Shown piece by piece: positions 8,729 to 17,798 of a stretch of DNA of 64,000 bases (positions within the stretch are counted from its first letter, which is position 1; each line of letters begins with the position of its first letter). The position numbers and the translations under genes were made by a program. The stretch is from Bacillota bacterium (lineage in GTDB: Bacteria > Bacillota > Clostridia > DSM-8532): assembly GCA_023443745.1 (NCBI GenBank), contig JAEZTB010000070.1:134764-198763 (forward strand), written 5' to 3'. The notes below the pieces were generated by a model, which saw only the letters and a program-made list of their open reading frames with translations, was not told the origin of the DNA and made no database searches.

Positions 8729-10840
8729 ATGAAAGACAGGTCAATTCTTGAGGGAAAGTCGCTTGAGGATCTTAAGTATATTGCGAAAATGCTTGGACTC
8801 AAGAACCTCTCCAGACTGAAAAAAGCAGACCTCATTGAACTCATCGAAAAGACAGGTGATGTACCTGCCAACCTTTCTATAAAAGGTGATGAGCAACCCA
8901 CATCAACCGGAACGGCCTCCCATGTTCCCTCACCTGAAAGCTTAAAAGAAGTAAAGGCAATAAAGAAAGAAGACAAAGAAATTAAAAAAGAAGAAAGTAC
9001 TCCCGCAGATAAAAAACCAGCGGATGAAAAGCCGACAGCGGAAAAAAAGAGGAGAGGCAGGCCTAAAGCGGCCGCAAATCAAAAGGATGCTGAGGACGTC
9101 CCTACTGAGCCGGCTATAGAAAAAAAGGAAATCCTGAAACCTGAAGATAACGAAAAAAATAAAGCAAATGAAATCCCATCAGAGAATGAAGAATCGGAAA
9201 AACCTGTAGAGGCCCCTATTGCTAAGGGAACTCGAGGGCGGCCCAGAAAGAAAGCGGATAATCCTGAGCCTATTGTTGATCAAAAACCGAAAGAAATTCT
9301 CCAGGAAAGCATCTCAGTACCATCCAAAAAACCTTCCAAGCATGAAGAATCTATAAAAGTTGTCAAGAGGGAACATCCTGTTCAGATGGTCAAGCCTGTC
9401 CACACGGCCAAACCTGTCCACGAAGAAACATCTGTTGAGGACGTTAAATCAGTATCCACTCCTCATACTGAGGCGGCGCCGTTACCTGTTGAAACGCCGT
9501 TACCCGTTGAAGCACCGGTATCTGTTGAAACGAATTTGCCGGTTGTTAAGGAATCCGAGCCATCTGACGCTAAAAGCGCAGGCACTGAGGAATCTATCAG
9601 GGAAAATGAGGCTGAAAGGGACGGAAATCAGGTTGAGGGCGAAAATCGTGGCTTTAAATATACCAGACACAAGGACCTGTCCCGTCTTGAAAGTGAAAAT
9701 CCTGTTACAGGTATATTGGAGGTTCTGCCCGATGGCTATGGTTTTTTAAGAGGCCATAATTATCTGTCGGGACCCAGAGATATCTATGTATCTCCTTCTC
9801 AAATTCGAAGATTCAATCTCAAAACCGGTGATAAAATAGTAGGCAAGGGCAGAATTCAGAAGGAAGGCGAGAAATTCCAAGCCTTACTCTATGTTTCTTC
9901 TGTAAACGGAGATTCTCCTGATGTTGCCCAGAGAAGGCGTCCTTTTGAGCAGCTTACGCCTATCTACCCGGAAGAGCGCATAACGCTTGAATTAGAGCCC
10001 AAGGAGCTTTCCACGCGGTTGATCGATCTTATTGCGCCTATCGGTAAAGGGCAGCGCGGGCTTATTGTATCGCCCCCTAAAGCAGGTAAAACCATTCTGC
10101 TAAAGAAAATAGCCAATGCCATTACTTCAAGGCATCCCGAGATAGAAGTGATTGTACTGCTCATTGACGAGCGCCCTGAGGAAGTGACTGATATGCAGCG
10201 TTCCATTAAGGGTGATGTCATTTACTCTACCTTTGACGAGGTGCCGGATCATCATATCAAAGTGGCTGAGATGGTTTTGGAAAGGGCACAGCGCCTTGTT
10301 GAACATAAGAAGGATGTTGTTATTCTTTTAGACAGTATCACACGTTTGGCCCGTGCCTATAACCTTACCATTCCTCCCACAGGCAGAACCCTGTCGGGTG
10401 GATTGGACCCGGGTGCTCTCCATAAGCCCAAGCGCTTCTTTGGTGCGGCTCGAAACATTGAGCATGGCGGAAGCCTGACCATTATCGCCACTGCCCTTAT
10501 TGATACAGGTAGCCGTATGGACGATGTTATCTATGAAGAGTTTAAGGGAACGGGTAATATGGAGCTTCACTTGGATCGCAAGCTTTCTGAAAAACGTATT
10601 TTCCCGGCTATTGACATCAATCGCTCCGGAACACGAAGAGAAGAGCTGCTTCTCACTCAGCGTGAAATGGAAGGTATCTGGACCATCAGAAAAGCCATGA
10701 GCAATGTGGGAACGGCTGATGTTACGGAGATGATCGTCAACAGGCTTACCAATACCAAGAGTAATGAAGAGTTTGTCAATGGCATCAATACCGCTTTTAT
10801 GCAAAGGGATAAGAGCAACTACGATACAATATATAAGTAG
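8729..10840 (+). CDS. rho: Transcription termination factor Rho with long N-terminal insertion
   Basis: Hexameric RNA helicase that terminates transcription. It has 703 residues, far longer than the roughly 420 of standard Rho. Residues 8-42 are the Rho N-terminal helical domain (LEDLKYIAKMLGLKNLSRL). Residues about 45-310 are a Lys/Glu/Pro-rich low-complexity insertion holding two AT-hook-like motifs, KKRRGRPKAA near 107 and GTRGRPRKKA near 167, and a run of PLPVE/APVSVE repeats. The cold-shock RNA-binding domain follows (GILEVLPDGYGFLRG), then the ATPase core with SPPKAGKT near 448, LLIDERPEEVTDM and the R-loop region. Start ATG has AAGGCGGTG upstream. Confidence 0.96.
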   Translation: MKDRSILEGKSLEDLKYIAKMLGLKNLSRLKKADLIELIEKTGDVPANLSIKGDEQPTSTGTASHVPSPESLKEVKAIKKEDKEIKKEESTPADKKPADEKPTAEKKRRGRPKAAANQKDAEDVPTEPAIEKKEILKPEDNEKNKANEIPSENEESEKPVEAPIAKGTRGRPRKKADNPEPIVDQKPKEILQESISVPSKKPSKHEESIKVVKREHPVQMVKPVHTAKPVHEETSVEDVKSVSTPHTEAAPLPVETPLPVEAPVSVETNLPVVKESEPSDAKSAGTEESIRENEAERDGNQVEGENRGFKYTRHKDLSRLESENPVTGILEVLPDGYGFLRGHNYLSGPRDIYVSPSQIRRFNLKTGDKIVGKGRIQKEGEKFQALLYVSSVNGDSPDVAQRRRPFEQLTPIYPEERITLELEPKELSTRLIDLIAPIGKGQRGLIVSPPKAGKTILLKKIANAITSRHPEIEVIVLLIDERPEEVTDMQRSIKGDVIYSTFDEVPDHHIKVAEMVLERAQRLVEHKKDVVILLDSITRLARAYNLTIPPTGRTLSGGLDPGALHKPKRFFGAARNIEHGGSLTIIATALIDTGSRMDDVIYEEFKGTGNMELHLDRKLSEKRIFPAIDINRSGTRREELLLTQREMEGIWTIRKAMSNVGTADVTEMIVNRLTNTKSNEEFVNGINTAFMQRDKSNYDTIYK

Positions 10841-10846
10841 TAGTAC

Positions 10847-10875
10847 TTGCATTAAAGCACCTACTATGATACAAT
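10847..10875 (+). promoter_or_regulatory. Probable rpmE promoter
   Basis: TTGCAT, a 17-base spacer and TACAAT, placed between rho and rpmE about 75 bases before the rpmE ribosome site. Confidence 0.65.
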
Positions 10876-10958
10876 ACCATTCGGCACTTTTTTAAAGTTG
10901 CATGTGAAATAAGGAAGTTTCAATAAAGAAACAAAGCTATTTAAACGAGGTGAAAACC

Positions 10959-11159
10959 ATGCAGGAAGGTATCCATCCAAAGTATGCAAAGGCAGTTATT
11001 CGCTGCGCATGTGGCGAAACCTTTGAAACAGGTTCTACAAAGGCAGATATGCACGTTGAAATTTGTTCACAATGTCACCCATTCTTTACAGGTAAGCAAA
11101 AGCTTGTTGATGCCGGTGGCCGTGTCGATAAGTTTAAGAAAAAGTACGGCATTAAATAA
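10959..11159 (+). CDS. rpmE: 50S ribosomal protein L31, zinc-binding type
   Basis: 66-residue large-subunit protein. Cysteines at CAC near residues 16-18 and CSQC near 36-39 make the C+ (zinc-holding) form rather than the zinc-independent paralogue. The C-terminus DKFKKKYGIK is typical. The ATG at 10959 is chosen because GAGGTGA sits 7 bases before it; the in-frame GTG at 10950 overlaps that ribosome site. The rho-rpmE order is common in Firmicutes. Confidence 0.95.
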   Translation: MQEGIHPKYAKAVIRCACGETFETGSTKADMHVEICSQCHPFFTGKQKLVDAGGRVDKFKKKYGIK

Positions 11160-11308
11160 ATCCATCGGTTTTATTATAAAACCATGTGGTTGATTTAAAG
11201 GCCTGTTCATTTTCAGTTATTAGAGACTTCTAAGTTATCTTAGGAACCTCTGCTATGGGGTCAAGACATGTTGGCGCGTATACGCGCCTCTGTTGTTAAC
11301 ACAATAAG

Positions 11309-11334
11309 AACCGGGGTTGTCCCCGGTTTTTTTT
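11309..11334 (+). terminator. Terminator after rpmE
   Basis: AACCGGGG-TTGT-CCCCGGTTTTTTTT hairpin with T run. Just upstream lies a perfect 16-bp palindrome (11273-11288). Confidence 0.92.
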
Positions 11335-11380
11335 CAATTTCCCCTATATGTACATACTAGGATGATGAAGGAGAGGAATT

Positions 11381-12307
11381 ATGATGAAGCTTTCCAAAGG
11401 CGTCTGGCAATCCTATTTAGTCATCGCATTGGGCTGTCTTGTTATGACCATCGCCATGAATTTATTCCTTATTCCATACAAGCTTGCCCCCGGCGGTGTC
11501 TCAGGGCTTTCTACCGTTATTTATTATGTCATTAACGGCACCATACCTGTTGGTATGCTCATGCTTATTTTTAACATTCCGCTTTTTCTTACTGGCTATA
11601 AAAGCCGGGGTCACCAATTTCTCATTCGATCCCTGTTTGGTGCCGTTTTACTGTCGTTAATGATTGACGGTACTTCTTCTTTTTTCAATCTACTTGTTAA
11701 TGAGTATTTCATAAAGTTCGATCAAACCATGGCTGTCCCTGATTTGCTGCTTAATGCCCTGGTTGGCGGACTTATTATGGGATTCGGCCTGGGAATTATT
11801 TTGAAGGAGGAAGCTACTACCGGTGGGACGGACCTTGCAGCAGCCATATTAAAAAAGCATTTTCCCAAATTCTCTATGGGGCAATATTTGTTGTTTTTAG
11901 ACGGATGCGTCATTCTTTTTGCAACTCTTGCCTTCAGGAGTGTTAAATTGGGCCTGTACGCCGCATTGAGCCTCTATATTGCTTCGAAGACCATAGACGC
12001 TTATCTGGAAGGTATGAATTTTTCCAAAGCCCTCCTTATTATTTCAGAGCATTCTGAGATTATTGCGCAAAGACTCTTACATGATGTTGATCGAGGGGTT
12101 ACCGGCTTAAAGGGTCTGGGAATGTACAGCAAACAGGAAAAAACAGTACTACTTTGCGTTGTCAAGCGTGAGGAAATCTTCAAGGTCAAAGAGATTGTTA
12201 AGGAATGCGACCCTAGAGCCTTTGTACTTTTAATAGATGTACGTGAAGTATTGGGCGAAGGTTTTTTACCGCTTCATCCCATTTCAGAGAAAAAGAATCC
12301 TGACTAA
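11381..12307 (+). CDS. YitT family membrane protein
   Basis: 308-residue integral membrane protein of the YitT family (five to six hydrophobic segments plus a C-terminal cytoplasmic DUF2179 domain). Diagnostic stretches are NLFLIPYKLAPGGVSGLST in the first membrane hairpin and LKEEATTGGTDLAAAI near residue 145; the soluble tail from about 210 holds DVDRGVTGLKGLGMY. An AAGGAGAGG ribosome site precedes tandem ATG codons at 11381 and 11384. The transport substrate of the family is not established. It stands alone between terminator-flanked units. Confidence 0.9.
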   Translation: MMKLSKGVWQSYLVIALGCLVMTIAMNLFLIPYKLAPGGVSGLSTVIYYVINGTIPVGMLMLIFNIPLFLTGYKSRGHQFLIRSLFGAVLLSLMIDGTSSFFNLLVNEYFIKFDQTMAVPDLLLNALVGGLIMGFGLGIILKEEATTGGTDLAAAILKKHFPKFSMGQYLLFLDGCVILFATLAFRSVKLGLYAALSLYIASKTIDAYLEGMNFSKALLIISEHSEIIAQRLLHDVDRGVTGLKGLGMYSKQEKTVLLCVVKREEIFKVKEIVKECDPRAFVLLIDVREVLGEGFLPLHPISEKKNPD

Positions 12308-12322
12308 ACTTTAACGAAGTTA

Positions 12323-12351
12323 TTTACTGAATTGAGTTTTTAAGATATACT
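12323..12351 (+). promoter_or_regulatory. Possible promoter of the first transketolase pair
   Basis: TTTACT, 17-base spacer, TATACT, about 128 bases before the first transketolase gene. The -35 box is a weak match. Confidence 0.45.
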
Positions 12352-12478
12352 TTGCTATGGAGAAATGTGGTTGTATTCGATGCGTTCCCTGTAAGGCAGC
12401 GTATCTGTTATGCATACAGAGTATAACGAGCACACTTTCATAAAAAGAAAGTAAAAAAAGTATGAAGGAGAGTTCAAT

Positions 12479-13315
12479 ATGGATGCAAAAACCAAATTGG
12501 AACTTCAAAAAACCGCAACACAAATCAGAAAAGGCATCATTACTGCGGTAGCGTCAGCTGGTAGTGGCCATCCCGGGGGATCTCTCTCGGTAACCGATAT
12601 TATGACCTATCTTTATTTCAAGGAATTAAGGGTAGACCCTAAAAATCCCAAGAATCCCGATCGCGACAGATTTGTTCTTTCCAAGGGTCATTGCACCCCC
12701 TGCCTTTATTCAACCCTGGCTAACAGAGGATTCTTCCCTGTTGAGGATCTTAAAGGGTTCAGACAAGCCAGTAGCTACCTCGAAGGCCATCCCAATATGG
12801 AGAAGGTTCCCGGCGTCGATATGTCTACCGGTTCCTTAGGACAGGGAATTTCGGCTTCAGTGGGTATGGCGATTGCCGGAAAGCTGGATAAAAAGGACTA
12901 TCGCGTCTATTCCGTTCTTGGAGACGGGGAGCTGGAAGAAGGCCAGGTCTGGGAGGCAGCGATGGCGGCCGCCCACTATAAGCTTGACAATCTCACTGCT
13001 TTTGTTGATTATAATGGACTTCAGATTGATGGTAAAATAACCGAAGTTATGAATCCTGAGCCTATCACGGACAAATTCCGTGCTTTTGGTTGGGAAGTCA
13101 TTGATATTAATGCTCATGACTATGATGAAATTGAGAAGGCTATTGAAAAGGCCAAGACAGTTAAAGACAAGCCAACCATGATTGTTGCCCATTCCATAAA
13201 GGGTAAAGGTGTTTCTTTTATGGAAAACCAGGCTTCATGGCATGGAAGTGCGCCTAAAAAGGAACAGGCCGACCAGGCTCAATCAGAGCTCGATGAGTTT
13301 TATGCAAGCCTTTAA
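12479..13315 (+). CDS. tktN: Transketolase, N-terminal (TPP-binding) subunit
   Basis: 278 residues. It carries the thiamine-diphosphate half of a split transketolase: GSGHPGGSLSVTDI near residue 25, the GDGELEEGQVWEA Mg/TPP-binding motif near 145, and SIKGKGVSFMEN near 240. It needs the next gene's product for the pyrimidine-binding half. Together they move two-carbon ketol units in the non-oxidative pentose phosphate pathway. A GAAGGAGAG ribosome site precedes the ATG. This is the likely housekeeping copy; a divergent paralogous pair lies at 47.9-49.8 kb. Confidence 0.95.
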   Translation: MDAKTKLELQKTATQIRKGIITAVASAGSGHPGGSLSVTDIMTYLYFKELRVDPKNPKNPDRDRFVLSKGHCTPCLYSTLANRGFFPVEDLKGFRQASSYLEGHPNMEKVPGVDMSTGSLGQGISASVGMAIAGKLDKKDYRVYSVLGDGELEEGQVWEAAMAAAHYKLDNLTAFVDYNGLQIDGKITEVMNPEPITDKFRAFGWEVIDINAHDYDEIEKAIEKAKTVKDKPTMIVAHSIKGKGVSFMENQASWHGSAPKKEQADQAQSELDEFYASL

Positions 13316-13381
13316 CCGAGACTGGGGTTTAATGCTTGCCAACGAATAAAAGACCTTAAATTTATCATGGAGGGATTTGCC

Positions 13382-14317
13382 ATGTCAGAAAAAATTGCAA
13401 CCCGTGTGGCCTATGGAACAGCTCTTGCTGAAATTGGCCATAATGAAAATATAGTCGTTTTGGATGCCGACCTTTCAAAGTCCACCAGAACGGATTTCTT
13501 CCAAAAGAAATATCCTGACAGACACTTGAATATAGGTATTGCCGAAGGTAACATGATGGCTGTGGCAGCTGGCCTCGCTACCTGCGGCAAGACAGTTTTT
13601 GCCAGCACCTTTGCGATCTTTGCATCAGGAAGAGCTTATGACGCTGTGCGAAACTCGATTGGTTACCCCCATCTCAATGTTAAGATTGGCGCAACTCATG
13701 CCGGTATAACAGTCGGTGAGGACGGTGCTTCCCATCAGGCCATTGAGGATCTTGCACTCATGCGCGCCATCCCGGGAATGACAGTTATTTCCCCTGCTGA
13801 CGCGGTTTCAACTGCTGCTCTTGTTAAACAGGCCGCTGAAATGTATGGCCCTGTTTACTTAAGACTGGGTCGTTTGGATGTCCCCGTGATTTATCCGCAG
13901 GATGCCCAATTCCAAATTGGTAAGGGTATTACGGTAAGGGATGGGAAGGATATTACCCTGATTGCAACAGGCTTCATGGTCGACCCGGCTCTTAAAGCGG
14001 CTGAAAGCCTCCAGGCTGAAGGTGTTTCTGCCCGGGTCATTGATATCCATACCATCAAGCCCATTGATGCAGAGATTATAATAAAGGCAGCAAGAGAAAC
14101 AGGGGCCATTGTAACCTGCGAGGAGCATAATATCATCGGCGGTCTGGGCAGCGCAGTTGCCGAGGTTCTGGTTAAGAATGCCCCCGTACCTGTAGAAATG
14201 GTGGGCATTGAGGATGTATTCGGAAAGTCGGGCAAGCCTGCAGATTTGGTTCCCATGTTTGGACTCACTGCTGAGAAAGTCTTGGAAAAAGCCAAGTTAG
14301 TTCTAAAGAGAAAGTAA
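13382..14317 (+). CDS. tktC: Transketolase, C-terminal subunit
   Basis: 311 residues, the pyrimidine-binding and C-terminal domains of the split transketolase. NIGIAEGNMM near residue 55 holds the glutamate that activates TPP; KIGATHAGITVGEDGASHQ and the C-terminal EEHNIIGGLGSAVAE are typical. The ATG at 13382 is preceded by ATGGAGGG; an ATG at 13367 is part of that ribosome site region. It lies 66 bases after the N-terminal subunit and ends before a terminator. Confidence 0.95.
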   Translation: MSEKIATRVAYGTALAEIGHNENIVVLDADLSKSTRTDFFQKKYPDRHLNIGIAEGNMMAVAAGLATCGKTVFASTFAIFASGRAYDAVRNSIGYPHLNVKIGATHAGITVGEDGASHQAIEDLALMRAIPGMTVISPADAVSTAALVKQAAEMYGPVYLRLGRLDVPVIYPQDAQFQIGKGITVRDGKDITLIATGFMVDPALKAAESLQAEGVSARVIDIHTIKPIDAEIIIKAARETGAIVTCEEHNIIGGLGSAVAEVLVKNAPVPVEMVGIEDVFGKSGKPADLVPMFGLTAEKVLEKAKLVLKRK

Positions 14318-14332
14318 GAGATGCACATAGAA

Positions 14333-14378
14333 AGAGGCAGTTTGGAATGGATCAATCATTCTGTGCTGCCTCTTTTTT
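14333..14378. terminator. Bidirectional terminator after transketolase pair
   Basis: AGAGGCAG...CTGCCTCTTTTTT with an internal stem. The opposite strand also has a pyrimidine-rich tail, so it can also close the convergent minus-strand gene. Confidence 0.85.
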
Positions 14379-14450
14379 ACGTTCTGTTCCCGGAGCTCTT
14401 GGATTTGTCGTACCATGCATATATGCTCCTCGATCTTGGTCTGTTCTTTA

Positions 14451-15803
14451 CTATCTGTCCTTAATCTCAACAACAAAGTAAGATGTTTTTCCGCTTGCCA
14501 GATCTTCATATTCCTGGGGTGTAATTTCAGTCATGTAGAATTTATCGCTCTTTTTGCATATAACGGCACAGCGTCCGTTTACAAATTTGAAAGCTGTTGC
14601 GCAGGAATAAACATTATTTGCAATCTTCTGTTTGGAATCGGCTCCGATGCATAAAATTGCACAGAACTCGGTACCCTCGGCAAACACCTCTTTGCTCTCG
14701 GGAGCACTCTCACATAAGGTATTCAGATCGAGTACGGCTCCTGTGCCGGTTTTAACAAATTTTCTATTTCGAATTGTGATAGCTTTGGTTCCGAATTGTT
14801 CATCAATATTGAAGGCGTATTTTTTAAGGAACAAATAATTGCGTTCATAATGCATTTGCTCACGCATCTTATCCACAGCCTCAGGAGTAATGCCGGGATA
14901 AAAACGGGATATTTTATCCTGTCTATTTTCATCCGATGTAAAATACCCCTTAGCCTCTTCTTCAGGGGCAGCGGCCAGCAATTTTATTTTTAGCTGCTGG
15001 TAAGCGTCCGGATTTTGTTGGAAGGCCCTTATATATGCATCAAGCCGCTCACTAATGTAATTATTTTCAGACCAATTACTCACAAGGTCTTCAAGAAGCA
15101 TGATCATATCGTCCTCTTTTGCAAGGTAAAATATGGCCGGCTTGAAATATGGCCATGCATCCATTCCTTCCGCAGCGATACTTTTGTCGACGGGAAAAGT
15201 CGCTTTGAGGAAGCCGTCCTCAATGGCCAAATTGCTGGCTGACTCTAAAATGAAGTTATCTTGCACCGATAGAGCGTATTCCAGCCCGATATTCAGATTT
15301 TTGGCAATGAAGCGGAGTGGAACAGGAATGCAGAGTTTACCCAAATATGCGTTTTGTACTCGAAGTAACATGCTGCCATCTTGATATCCTACGTCAATGC
15401 CAAGCTTGACGGGAATATTTATACCATATGCTTTTCCCTGTACATAGACTGCTTTGTCTTCCAGCGCGAATCGATAAGCGTTGATGTATACAGATTCATT
15501 CAAATGCAGATCCGGCATTATATCCGCCGCCAGATAATAGAGATCCGCATTATCCAGCAGCATGATACGGGTTCTGTTATCAGCATCAAAGGAATTACGC
15601 TCGGAAAAGCTCATAGGATCATTTTGGGCAACGACCTGCAGCGGGACATCATATTCAAAATCTGCAACCATCAGGTAAAGGTATAAGCTTCCTGCCAGTA
15701 TAACCGGTAACAAAAAAAGAACCAGTATTACCATACCAACCTTTGCCCATACCGTTTTTTTCTTCTTGAATCCTTTTATTTCTTTTTGTGTTTGCGGATT
15801 CAC
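14451..15803 (-). CDS. Membrane-anchored protein of unknown function
   Basis: About 450 residues. After a lysine-rich cytoplasmic start there is one membrane segment (VGMVILVLFLLPVILAGSLY, near residues 25-45), then about 400 residues predicted outside the membrane, rich in Asp/Asn/Tyr, with no motif I recognise. The GTG at 15803 is chosen as start because GGGAGGTGG lies 6 bases before it. The closing region (FKFVNGRCAVICKKSDKFYM) looks like a beta-rich domain. It is a single-gene unit facing the transketolase genes. Function cannot be assigned. Confidence 0.75.
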   Translation of the reverse strand: MNPQTQKEIKGFKKKKTVWAKVGMVILVLFLLPVILAGSLYLYLMVADFEYDVPLQVVAQNDPMSFSERNSFDADNRTRIMLLDNADLYYLAADIMPDLHLNESVYINAYRFALEDKAVYVQGKAYGINIPVKLGIDVGYQDGSMLLRVQNAYLGKLCIPVPLRFIAKNLNIGLEYALSVQDNFILESASNLAIEDGFLKATFPVDKSIAAEGMDAWPYFKPAIFYLAKEDDMIMLLEDLVSNWSENNYISERLDAYIRAFQQNPDAYQQLKIKLLAAAPEEEAKGYFTSDENRQDKISRFYPGITPEAVDKMREQMHYERNYLFLKKYAFNIDEQFGTKAITIRNRKFVKTGTGAVLDLNTLCESAPESKEVFAEGTEFCAILCIGADSKQKIANNVYSCATAFKFVNGRCAVICKKSDKFYMTEITPQEYEDLASGKTSYFVVEIKDR

Positions 15804-15945
15804 GCCAGCCACCTCCCAAAATTACTTTTTATGCATTTTTATTCCATTATACGGTAGTCATTAGTGTGATTCAATATGAGCGAACGTTTATCCCGGTTAT
15901 ATGCCCCGGCAGAATGGGTTAGAGCCATAAACGGCCAGAAATTTA

Positions 15946-15981
15946 AAACCGCCAATCCTTTAAAAACAGGTTTGGCGGTTT
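15946..15981 (-). terminator. Terminator after the GNAT gene
   Basis: A 10-bp perfect stem, AAACCGCCAA/TTGGCGGTTT, just downstream of the acetyltransferase stop on the minus strand; the T tract is short. Confidence 0.7.
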
Positions 15982-15993
15982 AGTGTCGGTACT

Positions 15994-16461
15994 TTAATAT
16001 TCCTTGGTAAGTCGTGCCCGTAAGTAGCCCCGGTCTGTCTCAACAGCTTCCACAAAGAAGCCGCGGCTGTAATAAAATCGCATGAGCACGCCGTGGCGGG
16101 AAGCAGTGTGAAGTGTTACTTTCCGTACACCCTTACCAGTAAGATATTTATCCACTACACTCATAAGGGCTTTTCCTATACCGATGTTCCGGTTGTTGTA
16201 ATCAACGGCAAAGCGGCTTAAATAAGCTTCGTCACCATGAATATCCAATCTTACGGTGCCCACAATGGTGTCATCAATTACCGCTATGTAGACAGCTTTT
16301 GAGGCAATTTCCCTGCAGATGTCTTCCACTGTCTCAGAGAGGGCCTCAAGTTTGTTTTGGCCCGTAATGACACTGTACTCTTTAAATGCGGTCTGCAGTA
16401 TTTCAAAAACAGCGGGCGCGTCTTGTATGGTTGCGCGTCTGATAATAAACGAATAAAGCAT
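15994..16461 (-). CDS. GNAT family N-acetyltransferase
   Basis: 155 residues of a single GNAT domain. The N-terminal IIRRATIQDAPAVFEILQ is the first strand-helix; RFAVDYNNRNIGIGKALMSVV near residues 85-105 is the acetyl-CoA pyrophosphate loop (Q/RxxGxG/A); YYSRGFFVEAVE is the usual C-terminal motif. It begins 5 bases after argF on the same strand, so it is co-transcribed with it. An arginine-pathway role is possible from position, but the acceptor is unknown. Confidence 0.85.
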   Translation of the reverse strand: MLYSFIIRRATIQDAPAVFEILQTAFKEYSVITGQNKLEALSETVEDICREIASKAVYIAVIDDTIVGTVRLDIHGDEAYLSRFAVDYNNRNIGIGKALMSVVDKYLTGKGVRKVTLHTASRHGVLMRFYYSRGFFVEAVETDRGYLRARLTKEY

Positions 16462-16465
16462 AGTA

Positions 16466-17386
16466 TCACCCCAAGAGCTTCACAAGTACGGCTTTTTGAG
16501 CATGGAGCCTGTTTTCTGCCTCATCAAAAACAACGGATTTTGGACCGTCAATCACATCGGCAGTTACTTCATAACCTCTGTAAGCGGGCAGGCAATGCAT
16601 AAATATTGCATCACTTTTTGCCTCCTGCATAAGCTTTTCATTGACCTGATAGGGCATAAAAACCTTTATGCGATCTTCCTTCTCTGCTTCCATTCCCATG
16701 CTGACCCATGTGTCGGTATAAACAACGTCTGCATTTTTTACAGCCTCCAAAGGATCATGGGTGGTCACAACAACTGCTCCTGTTTCAAGAGCAGCCTCTT
16801 TTGCCAGCTTAACAGAGTTTTCCTCACATTCATAGCCCTTGGGTGATGCAACCGAAATATTCATACCTACTTTGGCGCAGCCGATCAGAAGAGAGTTTGC
16901 TACATTGTTGCCATCCCCAACATAAGCCAGCTTGAGACCGGCGAGCTTTCCTTTGTTTTCTTTTATGGTTTGCAGGTCGGCAAGAATCTGGCAAGGGTGT
17001 TGACTGTCGGTCAGGCCGTTTATGACCGGAATAGTGCCGCAGTCAGCCAGATCTACCACATCACTGTGCCTGAAGGTCCTGATCATGATGCCATCAATAT
17101 AGCGTGACAATGTTTTTGCGGTATCTGAGACAGTTTCACCTCTGCCCAGCTGGATATCGTTGGAGCTTAAAAACAGAGAATAGCCTCCCAATTGGTACAT
17201 GGCAACTTCGAAAGACACTCTTGTTCTTGTGGAGGATTTTGCAAATATCAGGCCAAGAGATTTTCCCTTCAGCAGATGATTGTGTCTTATACCGTTTTTA
17301 TTTTCATATTTCAATTTCTCAGCCATCTTTAGAGTTTCCTGTATTTCGCTGCTGGTCCAGTCGCTTAAGCATATTAGATGCTTCAT
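16466..17386 (-). CDS. argF: Ornithine carbamoyltransferase
   Basis: Transfers carbamoyl from carbamoyl phosphate to ornithine to make citrulline. 306 residues, the normal length. Motifs in order: SSTRTRVSFEVAM (carbamoyl-phosphate loop) near residue 50, HPCQILADLQ near 130, DTWVSMGMEAE near 225 and FMHCLPAYRGYEV near 262, the ornithine-binding cysteine loop that separates it from aspartate carbamoyltransferase. Start ATG at 17386 has GTGGTGAT upstream. No other arginine genes are close by. Confidence 0.96.
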   Translation of the reverse strand: MKHLICLSDWTSSEIQETLKMAEKLKYENKNGIRHNHLLKGKSLGLIFAKSSTRTRVSFEVAMYQLGGYSLFLSSNDIQLGRGETVSDTAKTLSRYIDGIMIRTFRHSDVVDLADCGTIPVINGLTDSQHPCQILADLQTIKENKGKLAGLKLAYVGDGNNVANSLLIGCAKVGMNISVASPKGYECEENSVKLAKEAALETGAVVVTTHDPLEAVKNADVVYTDTWVSMGMEAEKEDRIKVFMPYQVNEKLMQEAKSDAIFMHCLPAYRGYEVTADVIDGPKSVVFDEAENRLHAQKAVLVKLLG

Positions 17387-17578
17387 ATAACATCACCACT
17401 TTCAGAATTGATATGCATGATTATACATTGAAATGTATAAAAATGCAATAAGCTTTTTTCATGAATTTTTCCGCCAATGGTTAAACACGCTTAATCAGCG
17501 GGATTCCCCCCTTACCTGGACAATAATGTAGAAAAACTTTTGGTCTTTAAATTCATTATGGATATAAATCAGAAATGG

Positions 17579-17606
17579 TAAACTAGACCTATTGCTTTGC
17601 CGATAT
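17579..17606 (+). promoter_or_regulatory. Sigma-28-like (SigD/FliA) promoter of motAB
   Basis: TAAA, 16 bases, then GCCGATAT, close to the flagellar sigma consensus (TAAA-N15-GCCGATAA), about 190 bases before motA. The match fits the known control of motAB in motile Firmicutes. Confidence 0.65.
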
Positions 17607-17798
17607 ATGTTTTGTTAGGTGTTAAGAAACCGTTAAAATATAACTTGCGATTAACTTTACACGGGGAATTGCTCTAATCGCTCTATTCTCCCAAAAAGAA
17701 TCGGAACAAATATTTAAGCGATCCTAAACAAGGGAGATTGCCTAATAAGAGGTGCTCTTCTAGCGAAAAAATAAAGATATACAAAAGCGGGTGGAGAT

